From positions 1,860,001 through 1,924,000 of the forward strand of contig NZ_JACHBP010000001.1 of NCBI RefSeq assembly GCF_014200375.1: a DNA stretch of 64,000 nucleotides, in the 5' to 3' direction. Source of the DNA: Terrimesophilobacter mesophilus. Lineage in GTDB: Bacteria; Actinomycetota; Actinomycetes; Actinomycetales; Microbacteriaceae. The translations under genes and the position numbers were made by a program. Positions 47,120 through 54,316 of the stretch are shown piece after piece (position 1 is the first letter of the stretch; every line of letters begins with the position of its first letter). The notes beneath the pieces were generated by a model. The model was not told the DNA's origin. It ran no database searches and worked only from the letters and a program-made list of their open reading frames with translations.

Positions 47120-47480
47120 GGATCTCTCCCTCTGCTGGGATCACGTGATAAATGCTGTCGAGCTGTTTGGTGATGCGGTTGTAGTCCCAGAAGACGGGTG
47201 GTGTTTCTTCGGGGATGGCGGCAAGATATTTGTCTGCGGCAGCCAGCCAACCAATGTTTCTGAGGTATTCCTCGCAGGCTTCTTGGAGGGTGGCGAAGCT
47301 GCCAACGTGTCGAGTCTCGAACTCATCCAGCAACTGAGGGCTCTCCAGTCGAGTGTCCGGCAGGGTAAGGAAAGCGGTGAAGGCGCTCTGGTAGTAGCTG
47401 GAGTAGCCGCGTCGGATACGTTCACGCTGTTCGGTGGTTGCTTCCCAGAGGTCTCGTCGTTCCTGCTCGGGATGATTCAT
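47097..47480 (-). CDS. ArdA-like antirestriction protein (copy 1)
   Basis: A 127-aa acidic protein. Its second half resembles the ArdA C-terminal domain: VGSFATLQEACEEYL, a WDY element, and the terminal GEIHVF. ArdA proteins mimic DNA and block type I restriction enzymes. Much shorter than classic ArdA (about 165 aa), so a one- or two-domain form. ATG 47480 is chosen because both copies then start MN-x-PE; an upstream ATG at 47507 has a better ribosome site. Overlaps the recombinase start by 23 nt. Confidence 0.6.
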   Translation of the reverse strand: MNHPEQERRDLWEATTEQRERIRRGYSSYYQSAFTAFLTLPDTRLESPQLLDEFETRHVGSFATLQEACEEYLRNIGWLAAADKYLAAIPEETPPVFWDYNRITKQLDSIYHVIPAEGEIHVFTRRS

Positions 47481-47490
47481 CGGGTTGGTC

Positions 47491-47919
47491 TCACTTGGCG
47501 AAGGCATGGATGGTGCCTCCCAGATCGACGATGTCGTACATGTATCTGCGCAGGTGTTCAAGGAAGGCGTCGTAGTTCCACTCGAGGACACCCTCGGGGA
47601 TGGTCTGCTGCCGGATGACCGTGTCGATGGCTTCAATCCAGCCGAGGCTGGCGATTTCACTTTCGATGAGTGCGTCCTCATCCGGGTAGGTGCCGACGAA
47701 GGCGTTTTCGTAATCGTCCGCGAGGGACTCGGAATTAGGGTCGATATCTTCCAAAGTCAAGTAGGCGGCAAATGGTACGCCGTGTACTTCATAAAGGGTT
47801 TGGATGGTCCGGGCCGACCGTCTCGTGGTGACACTGTTCACGCAGTGCTCAATAAAATAGTCGGCGGTACTTTTCTCGTGCGGTGCACGTTCTGGGGTGT
47901 GGTTTTCAGGGTTATTCAT
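47491..47919 (-). CDS. ArdA-like antirestriction protein (copy 2)
   Basis: A 142-aa acidic protein, paralogous in layout to the next gene. The ArdA-like blocks are AFVGTYPDEDALIESEI, IPEGVLEWNYDAFLEHL and the terminal DLGGTIHAF. ATG 47919 has AGGAG 9 nt upstream and overlaps the replication-relaxation gene by 8 nt. Likely protects the element from host type I restriction on entry; experimental function is inferred only from these motifs. Confidence 0.6.
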   Translation of the reverse strand: MNNPENHTPERAPHEKSTADYFIEHCVNSVTTRRSARTIQTLYEVHGVPFAAYLTLEDIDPNSESLADDYENAFVGTYPDEDALIESEIASLGWIEAIDTVIRQQTIPEGVLEWNYDAFLEHLRRYMYDIVDLGGTIHAFAK

Positions 47920-48781
47920 GGGGATGTTCTCCTTGCTGCCCACCCGTTGGATTGATGTTGTTGGCTCCTTCGCTAATGAGCGATGCGAGATGATCGAGGG
48001 TCACCACGGTGAAGAGCCGCTTGCTGATAGCCGGTTCCGCACTCAATCGCCGTTGCAGTTGCTCCCGCCGTACCGTGCCGGGCACGATCCAGACCACGGC
48101 GGGAAAGACACCGATGCGGTGCTGCTCGGTTCCAGTGCGCTGATACTCCTGGTACTGGAGGCATTTGCGGATGATCCGCGATGGCGGTTCGGTGTCACGA
48201 TCCACTTCAATGAACCAGTGGTCCTCATAATCACCAGTGAGGGTTGTGATCGCCAGATCCGGTTTGAGACGCAGCGTGCCGCCACCGGAGCCGACGTAAG
48301 CGCGCCAACAGTCGGGTTCGAGTTGTGGTGGCCTCAAGGCTATGTTCGCCTCGGACGTGGCCTGTCGCAGGTACAGGTGCACTTCGGCGATGGCGAGGGT
48401 GTGCTCCAGGAAGGTGCTGGAGGGTTCAATGCTTCTCTGCCGTGACGTGCTGCCATCCTCTGTTCCTGTTGCCTTCCGAAGTAAGCGTGCGCCAGCGTCG
48501 GTGAGGTGCCAAACGTAGCCGCCGGAACCTGCCCGCACTCCACCGATCCGACGTTGCAAAGACTGCAAGAGCAGCAGTTCGGCGAGTTTGGATAGTGTCC
48601 GGCTGGCAGCACGCAGGGCCGCCGTTTCGGTCGGCTTGTCGGTAAAGATGAAGCGGGAGATCTGCTTCGTCGTCAAATAGCGGTGCTCGGCAACCACACC
48701 GAGAATCGCAGAATCTCGCCTGCTGAGCCGCTGCTGGATTCGATCAAGTTCCCTCCTGCTGATTCGACGGTTGGCCATCAT
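47912..48781 (-). CDS. Replication-relaxation family protein
   Basis: A 289-aa protein. The N-terminal winged helix starts SRRDSAILGVVAEHRYLTTKQ and continues through LLLLQSLQRRIGG; the C-terminal half holds an endonuclease-like core (LKPDLAITTL, HWFIEVDRDTEP, YQEYQRTG). This family is typical of actinobacterial plasmids and integrative elements and is thought to act in plasmid replication. Two adjacent ATGs (48781, 48778) follow AGGAGG. Part of the overlapping minus-strand operon. Confidence 0.82.
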   Translation of the reverse strand: MMANRRISRRELDRIQQRLSRRDSAILGVVAEHRYLTTKQISRFIFTDKPTETAALRAASRTLSKLAELLLLQSLQRRIGGVRAGSGGYVWHLTDAGARLLRKATGTEDGSTSRQRSIEPSSTFLEHTLAIAEVHLYLRQATSEANIALRPPQLEPDCWRAYVGSGGGTLRLKPDLAITTLTGDYEDHWFIEVDRDTEPPSRIIRKCLQYQEYQRTGTEQHRIGVFPAVVWIVPGTVRREQLQRRLSAEPAISKRLFTVVTLDHLASLISEGANNINPTGGQQGEHPHE

Positions 48782-48942
48782 GCAGCCTCCTGCCGTGATG
48801 GGATAAACCGCAGCTGATTCAGCGGGGGAGTCTTATCCGTTACCGGGGGCAATTGCCGGGTGTTGCGGGCACTGTCGCCGGGCCTTATGGTCGCGACAGG
48901 ACAGGCGACCGGACACCTCTTGTCACTGATGGGCGGGGCCAT
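48778..48942 (-). CDS. Tiny coupled ORF (54 aa), unknown
   Basis: A short frame whose ATG is inside the stop of the coupling ATPase gene (TAATG) and whose stop overlaps the start of the replication-relaxation gene (ATGATG). It is Pro/Arg-rich with two cysteines near residues 10 and 14 (KRCPVACP). Overlap at both ends, and an in-frame AGGAGG near its end that serves the next gene, suggest real translation, perhaps to carry ribosomes across. No homology recognised. Confidence 0.45.
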   Translation of the reverse strand: MAPPISDKRCPVACPVATIRPGDSARNTRQLPPVTDKTPPLNQLRFIPSRQEAA

Positions 48943-51113
48943 TATGGTTTCCCTTTCGGCACCGGGCGACGCCCAATCGGTTCGTCCTCATCATCGGTTC
49001 CCTCGCTAGTCGGTGGTGTGAGGCCGATGGAGTGCAGCACCTCTTTTTCCACATCCTCAGCACTTCGCCCGTAACGCTTGGTGCTGGCATGCTTCAGCTC
49101 AATGGGGTCGGTTGTTGCGGGGGAGGCGGCAAGTGTTCGGGCGGACATCCACCCGGTTGCGTGACCGTCTCGCATCAGGTGGGTGTAGATGCCGAAGCGT
49201 GGCAACAGCATGAAGTCCTGCACATCTAACTGCGGTGCTTGCTTGGCCATCTCGGCTGCGTCGGTAGCATTGAGTCCGAAGACGATCCGGTTGTGTACGT
49301 TTGCGTCGACACCGGCGCGCAGTCCCGAAGGCAATTGCATCCGATATTGGTGAGCCAGTGTGAAGCCGACACCGAGACCTCGTGCTTGGCTGAGTGCATC
49401 GTCTAGGTCGGTGGGCAGCGCGAGGTAGTCCTGTACTTCATCGATGAAGACGTTCACGATGTGTCGGCGTTGGGCGGGCAATGCTGCTCGGGCCAGAGTC
49501 AGTGGCCACAGCTGCGAAACGACGAGGGAGCCAAGCAGTCGAGCACCCTCTGCCCCGAGGAGTCCTTTGTTCAAAGAGATCAGAACGATGCGTTTTTGGG
49601 TGAAGAGATCATTCATTTGGAAGCGCGGTTCGGACTGACCCAGGACCGCTCTTAGGGCAGGTCGGAGTAGAAACTGCCGGAGCTTGTTCATGACCGGTGC
49701 AATGACTTGCGCCCTCTGTTCTGGACTCATGGCATCGTAAGAGGCCCAGAACGGTGCGAGCCCAATCTTGTCGGTGATGCCACGGGTGAGTTTGGTGCGG
49801 AACTTTTGATCGGTCAGGAGCGCGGGCAGCATCGTTAAGGTCGCTCCGGGGTGCCTTGCCAGAGTGATCAGTGCGCTGGTGAGTACGTCTTGAGTGCGTG
49901 GCCCCCACGAGTCGGCGAAGAGTTCTTTGAAGACTGCCAGGATGCTATCGGCCACCAGTTCTGGATTCTTGTGGCTTCCAATAAACGGATTCAAACCGAC
50001 CGGTTCAGGATCTGACGGGTCGATGACGACGACATCACTTTTGCGGTGTTCAGGGATACGCGCCAGAACATCATTGGTGAGGTCACGTTTTGGATCGATC
50101 ACCAACACGCCCCGGCCCGCCTCGATGGCCTCCATGATGAGGGTCAGCATGGCGTTGGATTTACCGGCACCAGTCGGACCGAGCAGGACGGAGTGCTGCA
50201 GGGAATCTTTCGCAGTGATACCCAACGCGATGGTTGTGCCTGGGGCGGTGGTTTCCGCGAACGGGTAGCGCACGCTCGATAACCCGTCGGGTGCGGGAAG
50301 GCTGCGCGGGTGCTCACTGGGCAGACCCGGCAGTACCCCTTCACCAATTGGCCATCCCATCAGGGCGGTGAGTTCATGGGAGGACAGTCGAAGCGGCCAC
50401 TGCCACGGCCGTCGCACTTCGTTGACTGCTGAAGGGTGTTCGGGTACCAGGTGCAGGCGAACACCGGCGCTTTCGGCAACGCGCAGTCCGCTGAGCACGG
50501 AGGCGATCAGGCTGCGCGCGCGACCTGGGTCGGCGGCGATAGCGCCGATGCGGATGACGCATTTGAAGCCGTGGAGGGATGTCCTTGATTTCATACTGAC
50601 TCGTGCTTCAGCCGTCGCGCGTCGCACGGTGCCGCGAATGGTATCGAGCCAGGACGCGGTCGGGTCTTCCAGGTTTGTTGGAAGTAAATGTGGTGTGAGT
50701 CTGCCGCCCAGCAACACCTGGAGGACAACTTCTTCGCCTTCAACTCGTGCGCCGGTGAGGCTGGCCAGTACGCTGCGGGTGGTCGCCGTCAACCTCTCGA
50801 CACTGAGAGCCAAGGACGGGTGGGTGACGCGCAGATGCCCGGCATGCTGCAACCGCGCACGTGATGCTGATCGTGTGGTGTTGACCTGAATGCCCGGTAG
50901 TAGCGCTTTCAATGTGCTCACTAAAGGGTGGATGTGGGTGGAGTCGGCAGCCAGCAGATATCGGATCTGCCCGGCACGTGCCCGTGCTTCCCAAATGATT
51001 GGACCCGTGTTGCGGTCAGATGCCAGACGCTCCAAAACCTCAAATGCGGTTTCTGGGTCGAAGGGTCTGGGCCAGTGAATCTCCCGCCACACTGGCTGGC
51101 CAACCCGACTCAT
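48942..51113 (-). CDS. Coupling-protein-like conjugation ATPase (TraG/VirD4/HerA type)
   Basis: A 723-aa DNA-pump ATPase. The ATG at 51113 has GGAGG 6 nt upstream; a longer frame upstream would overlap the small ORF. Walker A VLLGPTGAGKSNA lies at about 309-321 and Walker B VNVFIDEVQDYLAL near 550. DPKRDLTNDVL follows the P-loop, as in coupling proteins. No membrane segment is evident. The N-terminal 300 residues form a separate domain with no motif I recognise. It probably moves element DNA to a transfer channel. Confidence 0.8.
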   Translation of the reverse strand: MSRVGQPVWREIHWPRPFDPETAFEVLERLASDRNTGPIIWEARARAGQIRYLLAADSTHIHPLVSTLKALLPGIQVNTTRSASRARLQHAGHLRVTHPSLALSVERLTATTRSVLASLTGARVEGEEVVLQVLLGGRLTPHLLPTNLEDPTASWLDTIRGTVRRATAEARVSMKSRTSLHGFKCVIRIGAIAADPGRARSLIASVLSGLRVAESAGVRLHLVPEHPSAVNEVRRPWQWPLRLSSHELTALMGWPIGEGVLPGLPSEHPRSLPAPDGLSSVRYPFAETTAPGTTIALGITAKDSLQHSVLLGPTGAGKSNAMLTLIMEAIEAGRGVLVIDPKRDLTNDVLARIPEHRKSDVVVIDPSDPEPVGLNPFIGSHKNPELVADSILAVFKELFADSWGPRTQDVLTSALITLARHPGATLTMLPALLTDQKFRTKLTRGITDKIGLAPFWASYDAMSPEQRAQVIAPVMNKLRQFLLRPALRAVLGQSEPRFQMNDLFTQKRIVLISLNKGLLGAEGARLLGSLVVSQLWPLTLARAALPAQRRHIVNVFIDEVQDYLALPTDLDDALSQARGLGVGFTLAHQYRMQLPSGLRAGVDANVHNRIVFGLNATDAAEMAKQAPQLDVQDFMLLPRFGIYTHLMRDGHATGWMSARTLAASPATTDPIELKHASTKRYGRSAEDVEKEVLHSIGLTPPTSEGTDDEDEPIGRRPVPKGKP

Positions 51114-51316
51114 TGCGAGCCTCCGTTTTCGCCGTCGCTGTCGTTTTGGTGCGTCGACTCTGTGTTGTTGTTGTCGGCTTGGTGGAGTGCAAGGGCGAGG
51201 AACGCTCGGCCAAGTTTTCGCGCATTGGGTTGCTCGTGAGGGATGGGGACGATGCGCACATTTGTTGAGGTGGTCGGTCTTCCGCGTCCTCGTCCCGTTG
51301 GTTTTCGCTTTGTCAT
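51110..51316 (-). CDS. Small basic protein of the transfer operon
   Basis: A 68-aa protein with an Arg/Lys/Gly-rich start (TKRKPTGRGRGRPTTST), a short helix (ARKLGRAFLALALHQ) and a polar tail. ATG with GGAGG about 9 nt upstream; its stop overlaps the ATPase start (ATGA). Function unknown; position implies a role with the coupling ATPase. Confidence 0.65.
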   Translation of the reverse strand: MTKRKPTGRGRGRPTTSTNVRIVPIPHEQPNARKLGRAFLALALHQADNNNTESTHQNDSDGENGGSQ

Positions 51317-51402
51317 TGCGGTGCCCCTCCCTTCGGTTGTGCGCGGTCGTCTGCCGCTTGTGCATGGTTATGGACGAAGGGGGTCGAATCGTCAAGGCTC
51401 AC
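51313..51402 (-). CDS. Tiny coupled ORF (29 aa), doubtful
   Basis: A GTG start overlaps the stop of the membrane protein upstream (GTGA), and the stop overlaps the next start (ATGA). The product is short and polar, ending in PKGGAPQ, and its codons contain the ribosome site of the next gene. May serve only to couple translation. Confidence 0.3.
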   Translation of the reverse strand: MSLDDSTPFVHNHAQAADDRAQPKGGAPQ

Positions 51403-51590
51403 CAGTAGCGGTTGCGTCGCCACCAGATGAGAGTGCTGACGGCGATGGCGATAGCCACGAGGATTACCAGCACCCACCAGACTTCGAGGATCAGTTTTAC
51501 GGCGATCCACACGGCAACGGCGATCCCAAGGAACACGACGGCGGCGTGCCATGCTCTCGACAGCAGCGAAATACTCTTCTCGTCGGACAT
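51399..51590 (-). CDS. Small membrane protein
   Basis: A 63-aa protein with two closely spaced hydrophobic helices (WHAAVVFLGIAVAVWIAVKL and VWWVLVILVAIAIAVSTLIW) and a basic end RRNRYW. A TTG two codons upstream overlaps the methyltransferase stop. Possibly a membrane partner for transfer; no family recognised. Confidence 0.6.
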   Translation of the reverse strand: MSDEKSISLLSRAWHAAVVFLGIAVAVWIAVKLILEVWWVLVILVAIAIAVSTLIWWRRNRYW

Positions 51591-51592
51591 AA

Positions 51593-52282
51593 TCAATCTG
51601 GCTCATTTCTGTTCCTCGTAGCCGCCTGTTCGACGGCAAGCGCATCGGTGGTGGCGTCGTCGAAGTCCGACGGCACCGGGTAACCCCATTTCGCCAGCGA
51701 AACGTCGGAGGCGATCTCATTCCCCCAAACGCTCCAGTTCGGTGCCGGTGGGCGACGCCGGGCAAACAGTTCGAGCTTGCGAGTGTCACGCCCGCTGACC
51801 CGATCGATGACCGCGTACTGCTCATCGGGTTTTTCAGAATGAGCCTGCAACGGTGCATACATCCATGTCGGCTGCGACTTATATTGCACGGGCGCTTTGC
51901 CGCGAGTCCCAAACAGCAGGTGCTCGGTGGCGTTTCGCAGATACACGCCGAGAGTGAACCGTGGCTTGATCCATGTCAGCGGTGACCGGGGTGTGAAACC
52001 CCACGCCTCCATCACGTCGTAACCGTGACGCAACGTGGCGTTGGTAACCCAAAGCCACAGGTGCGCATTCTCTGACGAGAGCGCCTTGACCGCGTCACCC
52101 ATTCCCTTGATCTGGTCCAGGGTCATCAGGTCGTAATGGCGTTCAGCACCAAGGGAGTTTCGTCCCTTCTGGAGCACGTCCCACGGTGGGTCGGCGCAAA
52201 TCACATCCCAGGTTGCGGCTGGAGATGTCGGCACCTCCGCACCTAGCGAGTTCTGGGTGTCGTCATGAATGTGTGTGGTCAT
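51593..52282 (-). CDS. MT-A70 family DNA adenine methyltransferase
   Basis: A 229-aa methyltransferase. Motif IV is WDVICADPPWDV near the N-terminus, followed by HLWLWVTNATL, GFTPRSPLTWIKPRFTLG and a motif resembling the SAM pocket (TEHLLFGTRG). The MT-A70-like group methylates adenine N6. ATG 52282 has AAAGGAG 8 nt upstream. As an orphan enzyme in a transfer operon it may mark element DNA against restriction. Confidence 0.8.
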   Translation of the reverse strand: MTTHIHDDTQNSLGAEVPTSPAATWDVICADPPWDVLQKGRNSLGAERHYDLMTLDQIKGMGDAVKALSSENAHLWLWVTNATLRHGYDVMEAWGFTPRSPLTWIKPRFTLGVYLRNATEHLLFGTRGKAPVQYKSQPTWMYAPLQAHSEKPDEQYAVIDRVSGRDTRKLELFARRRPPAPNWSVWGNEIASDVSLAKWGYPVPSDFDDATTDALAVEQAATRNRNEPD

Positions 52283-52559
52283 AATGGACTCCTTTCGTCT
52301 GTCAACGCGGTGACCGCGACTGTGGGCGGCTGGTTGAATGTTTTCCGGCATGGTTATGGGGCATCAGGTCTGATCTGACAACACAACGTGCGACACCAAT
52401 TCGTAGCGATATGCGGTTCGGCTGCTGCGAGATCTGATAGGGGTGGCCGTGTCGTGTCTATTAGAGGTAGTGGCTAGGTGAGACGTTGTAGCGAAATACA
52501 CAACGACGTGGCCCGAACGAAGGCCCGCAGCTCCTCTGCGGACCTCCGCTCATGGCCGC
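52283..52559. other. 277-nt gap: promoter region, palindrome and hairpin
   Basis: On the minus strand TTGTCA and CATAAC are spaced 17 bp about 50-70 nt upstream of the methyltransferase, with TCAG-AC-CTGA between them, a possible operator. A hairpin CCGCAG-CTCCT-CTGCGG lies at 52525-52541. A 29-codon frame (52474-52563, minus) starts inside the stop of the small membrane protein gene upstream; its reality is uncertain. Confidence 0.35.
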
Positions 52560-52832
52560 TCATTGCTTCGGTGGCAGTTGGCCCGAGGCGAGGTACGACT
52601 CGCGGATAAGCGCCTTGCGAGCCTCGTGAGCATCCGCACCCAACTCTGAAGCAAGCTGGAAAATGGCCGCCCGCATCCGCTCCTGAGCCACATCAAGCTC
52701 ACGCTCGATCCGGGTCCGACGCCGATCACTCAACTCCTTCAGCCATTCCACGAACAACACCACTCCAATCAGAATCAGGCAGGTGAGTGCTAGCACGAGC
52801 AAGACCGCACTGAACGGGTTCGGCATGATCAT
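52560..52832 (-). CDS. Small single-pass membrane protein
   Basis: A 90-aa protein with an N-terminal helix (AVLLVLALTCLILIGVVLFV) and a charged amphipathic tail (RRRTRIERELDVAQERMRAA). The ATG at 52832 overlaps the stop of the preceding gene (TGATG); GTG 52838 is an alternative. Unknown function; possibly a transfer-apparatus or phage-like accessory protein. Confidence 0.6.
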   Translation of the reverse strand: MIMPNPFSAVLLVLALTCLILIGVVLFVEWLKELSDRRRTRIERELDVAQERMRAAIFQLASELGADAHEARKALIRESYLASGQLPPKQ

Positions 52833-53134
52833 CACCACCTCTGGATTGCTTGGGCAGCGCCCATCGCGTAGGCGTCAACAATGTGCTTGTAGCGTGCCTC
52901 CCCGATCGGGGCGACCTGGATCAGGTGCTGCTCCAGAGCCGACAAGGCACCGACATTCTGTAGTGCCGTATTCGTCAGCAAGGCCCGACCTTGCTCACGA
53001 GTGTCGGCCACCAGAGCCTGTGCCTGTACGCGCTCGATCTCGCGTCCAGCCTGCCGCTGCATACTGCCGGACATCTGAGCCAGCCCATTCGAACTGAATG
53101 CACCGCCCAGCGGTGCAAGTTCCGTACTGTTCAC
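52832..53134 (-). CDS. Small conserved-looking hypothetical protein
   Basis: A 100-aa Ala/Gln-rich helical protein (REIERVQAQALVADTREQGR, VGALSALEQHLIQVAP). GTG start with a strong AAGGAGG 5-6 nt upstream. First gene of the minus-strand operon, so a promoter is expected in the 99 nt before it. Not recognised; small proteins of this sort often open actinobacterial transfer operons. Confidence 0.6.
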   Translation of the reverse strand: MNSTELAPLGGAFSSNGLAQMSGSMQRQAGREIERVQAQALVADTREQGRALLTNTALQNVGALSALEQHLIQVAPIGEARYKHIVDAYAMGAAQAIQRW

Positions 53135-53233
53135 TTTTCCTCCTTGTTCAGATCAGTTGCGGTGAATGCCGCACTTCAAGGGTCGAACAAAGCAGCGGGT
53201 GCGTCACTGACACGAAACTGACACCATGAACTG

Positions 53234-54061
53234 ATGAAGGATGATCCGCTACGTCAGCAACTTCTTCGCGAGCTGCGAGAGTTACGTCGTGGTGAAGGTG
53301 CGCTCGTACCCGAGCAGATCGCAGTCTGTGAAGCGCTCGTGAGAGTCGTCGGAATGGGCAGTGTCGAGCAAGCGCACGCCACACTCTTTGAAATGTTCAA
53401 GCGCTATTCGGTCGACCCCAATGGAGACGTTCGCGCCTACCTTGAGACAAGCGGAATCGGTCTCGAAGGACACTCGCTAAACCATCGGCTCGATGCATAC
53501 GCTGCTGCCCACCACGTCGATCGTCGGACCGGTCTTCGACGAAGTGACAGGGGCGCACAAAAGCTCGCGACTTTGTTCCGCGACGAAGAACTGTTCTTCA
53601 GGCCTTGGGGCCACCTGACCATGTACCAGTTTGGACGGAGCGTCCTAACGACGATCGCGCTCCAAATTGACCCGCAATCCGAGTATCAGACACCCGTGGT
53701 GTGGGTAAATGATGAGGTAGTCGACGGCTTAGAGTTTCGCTTTGAAGCGCCCAACCAGACCACCGGATATGTGCGAGCGGTCGAGCACATCGATAACTTC
53801 AAGTTGATTCCAGAGGCGCAATGGTTGTTCAAGGTTGATGTCGAATGGCGCATGGCGGTATGGCCACAATGGGTTCTCGCGGCACAGCTTGCAGACCCGC
53901 GTCTCGTGGCCAAGATCCAAACACAGCGAAACTTCATGACCGAGGCGACGATCACTTGGGGCGCATGGCCAGCTGGCGAAATCCCAAAGACTGAGAACTT
54001 CGCCGGTTTCCCGACACACGTCCCGGTCGTTAGAGGAGTAGAGCACGACGAGTCGGTTTAG
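53234..54061 (+). CDS. Unknown protein between transfer and defence operons
   Basis: A 275-aa protein. The N-terminal 110 residues are charged and helical (LLRELRELRRGEGAL, RRTGLRRSDRGAQKLATLF) and recall the regulator-like N-termini of some actinobacterial proteins of unknown function. The rest is beta-rich with many aromatics (WVNDEVVDGLEFRFEAP, ATITWGAWPAG). No catalytic motif is evident. It faces away from the transfer operon and precedes the restriction operon by 250 nt, so a regulator or accessory defence role is possible. Confidence 0.6.
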   Translation: MKDDPLRQQLLRELRELRRGEGALVPEQIAVCEALVRVVGMGSVEQAHATLFEMFKRYSVDPNGDVRAYLETSGIGLEGHSLNHRLDAYAAAHHVDRRTGLRRSDRGAQKLATLFRDEELFFRPWGHLTMYQFGRSVLTTIALQIDPQSEYQTPVVWVNDEVVDGLEFRFEAPNQTTGYVRAVEHIDNFKLIPEAQWLFKVDVEWRMAVWPQWVLAAQLADPRLVAKIQTQRNFMTEATITWGAWPAGEIPKTENFAGFPTHVPVVRGVEHDESV

Positions 54062-54253
54062 ATCGTCGCCCTTTAAGAAAAATGCTGATCGTGGTATAAG
54101 TAGAGGAGAATTCAGTATCCGGTTCGAGGTTTCTCCCGGAGGTGGATCACCCGAAGTGGGACAGTGCTTGTGTCTGCAGTCGTCGGTAGCCTGAGAGCAA
54201 GCTTTGTGGATAACTAACGCACACACCTTGGTGTGGAGGAGAGCACGCACGAC
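54062..54253 (+). promoter_or_regulatory. Promoter and leader region of the defence operon
   Basis: TTTAAG (54072-54077) and TATAAG (54095-54100) are spaced 17 bp, a plausible promoter. A 14-bp palindrome CACACC-TT-GGTGTG lies at 54222-54235, directly before a GGAGGAGAG ribosome site, and could control access to it. Confidence 0.45.
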
Positions 54254-54316
54254 ATGACCTATCAAATGACGAACGAATCAGGCTTGACGAGCGCGTCTTC
54301 GAGGGTGGTGGTGTGA
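54254..54316 (+). CDS. 20-codon leader ORF coupled to hsdM
   Basis: ATG 54254 is preceded by GGAGGAGAG about 10 nt upstream; the frame encodes a 20-aa peptide (MTYQMTNES...) and its TGA overlaps the hsdM GTG (GTGA). hsdM has no ribosome site of its own, so translation of the leader probably feeds hsdM. Too short to assign a function. Confidence 0.5.
   Translation: MTYQMTNESGLTSASSRVVV

Noticed and set aside
47481..47681. N-terminal extension of ArdA-like copy 1
   Set aside because: It overlaps the coding part of copy 2 with Ser/Thr/Pro-rich shadow sequence; the two copies align from MN-x-PE.
51114..51395. 94-residue N-terminal extension of the coupling ATPase
   Set aside because: Basic low-complexity shadow of the 68-aa gene; ATG 51113 has a strong ribosome site and ATGA coupling.
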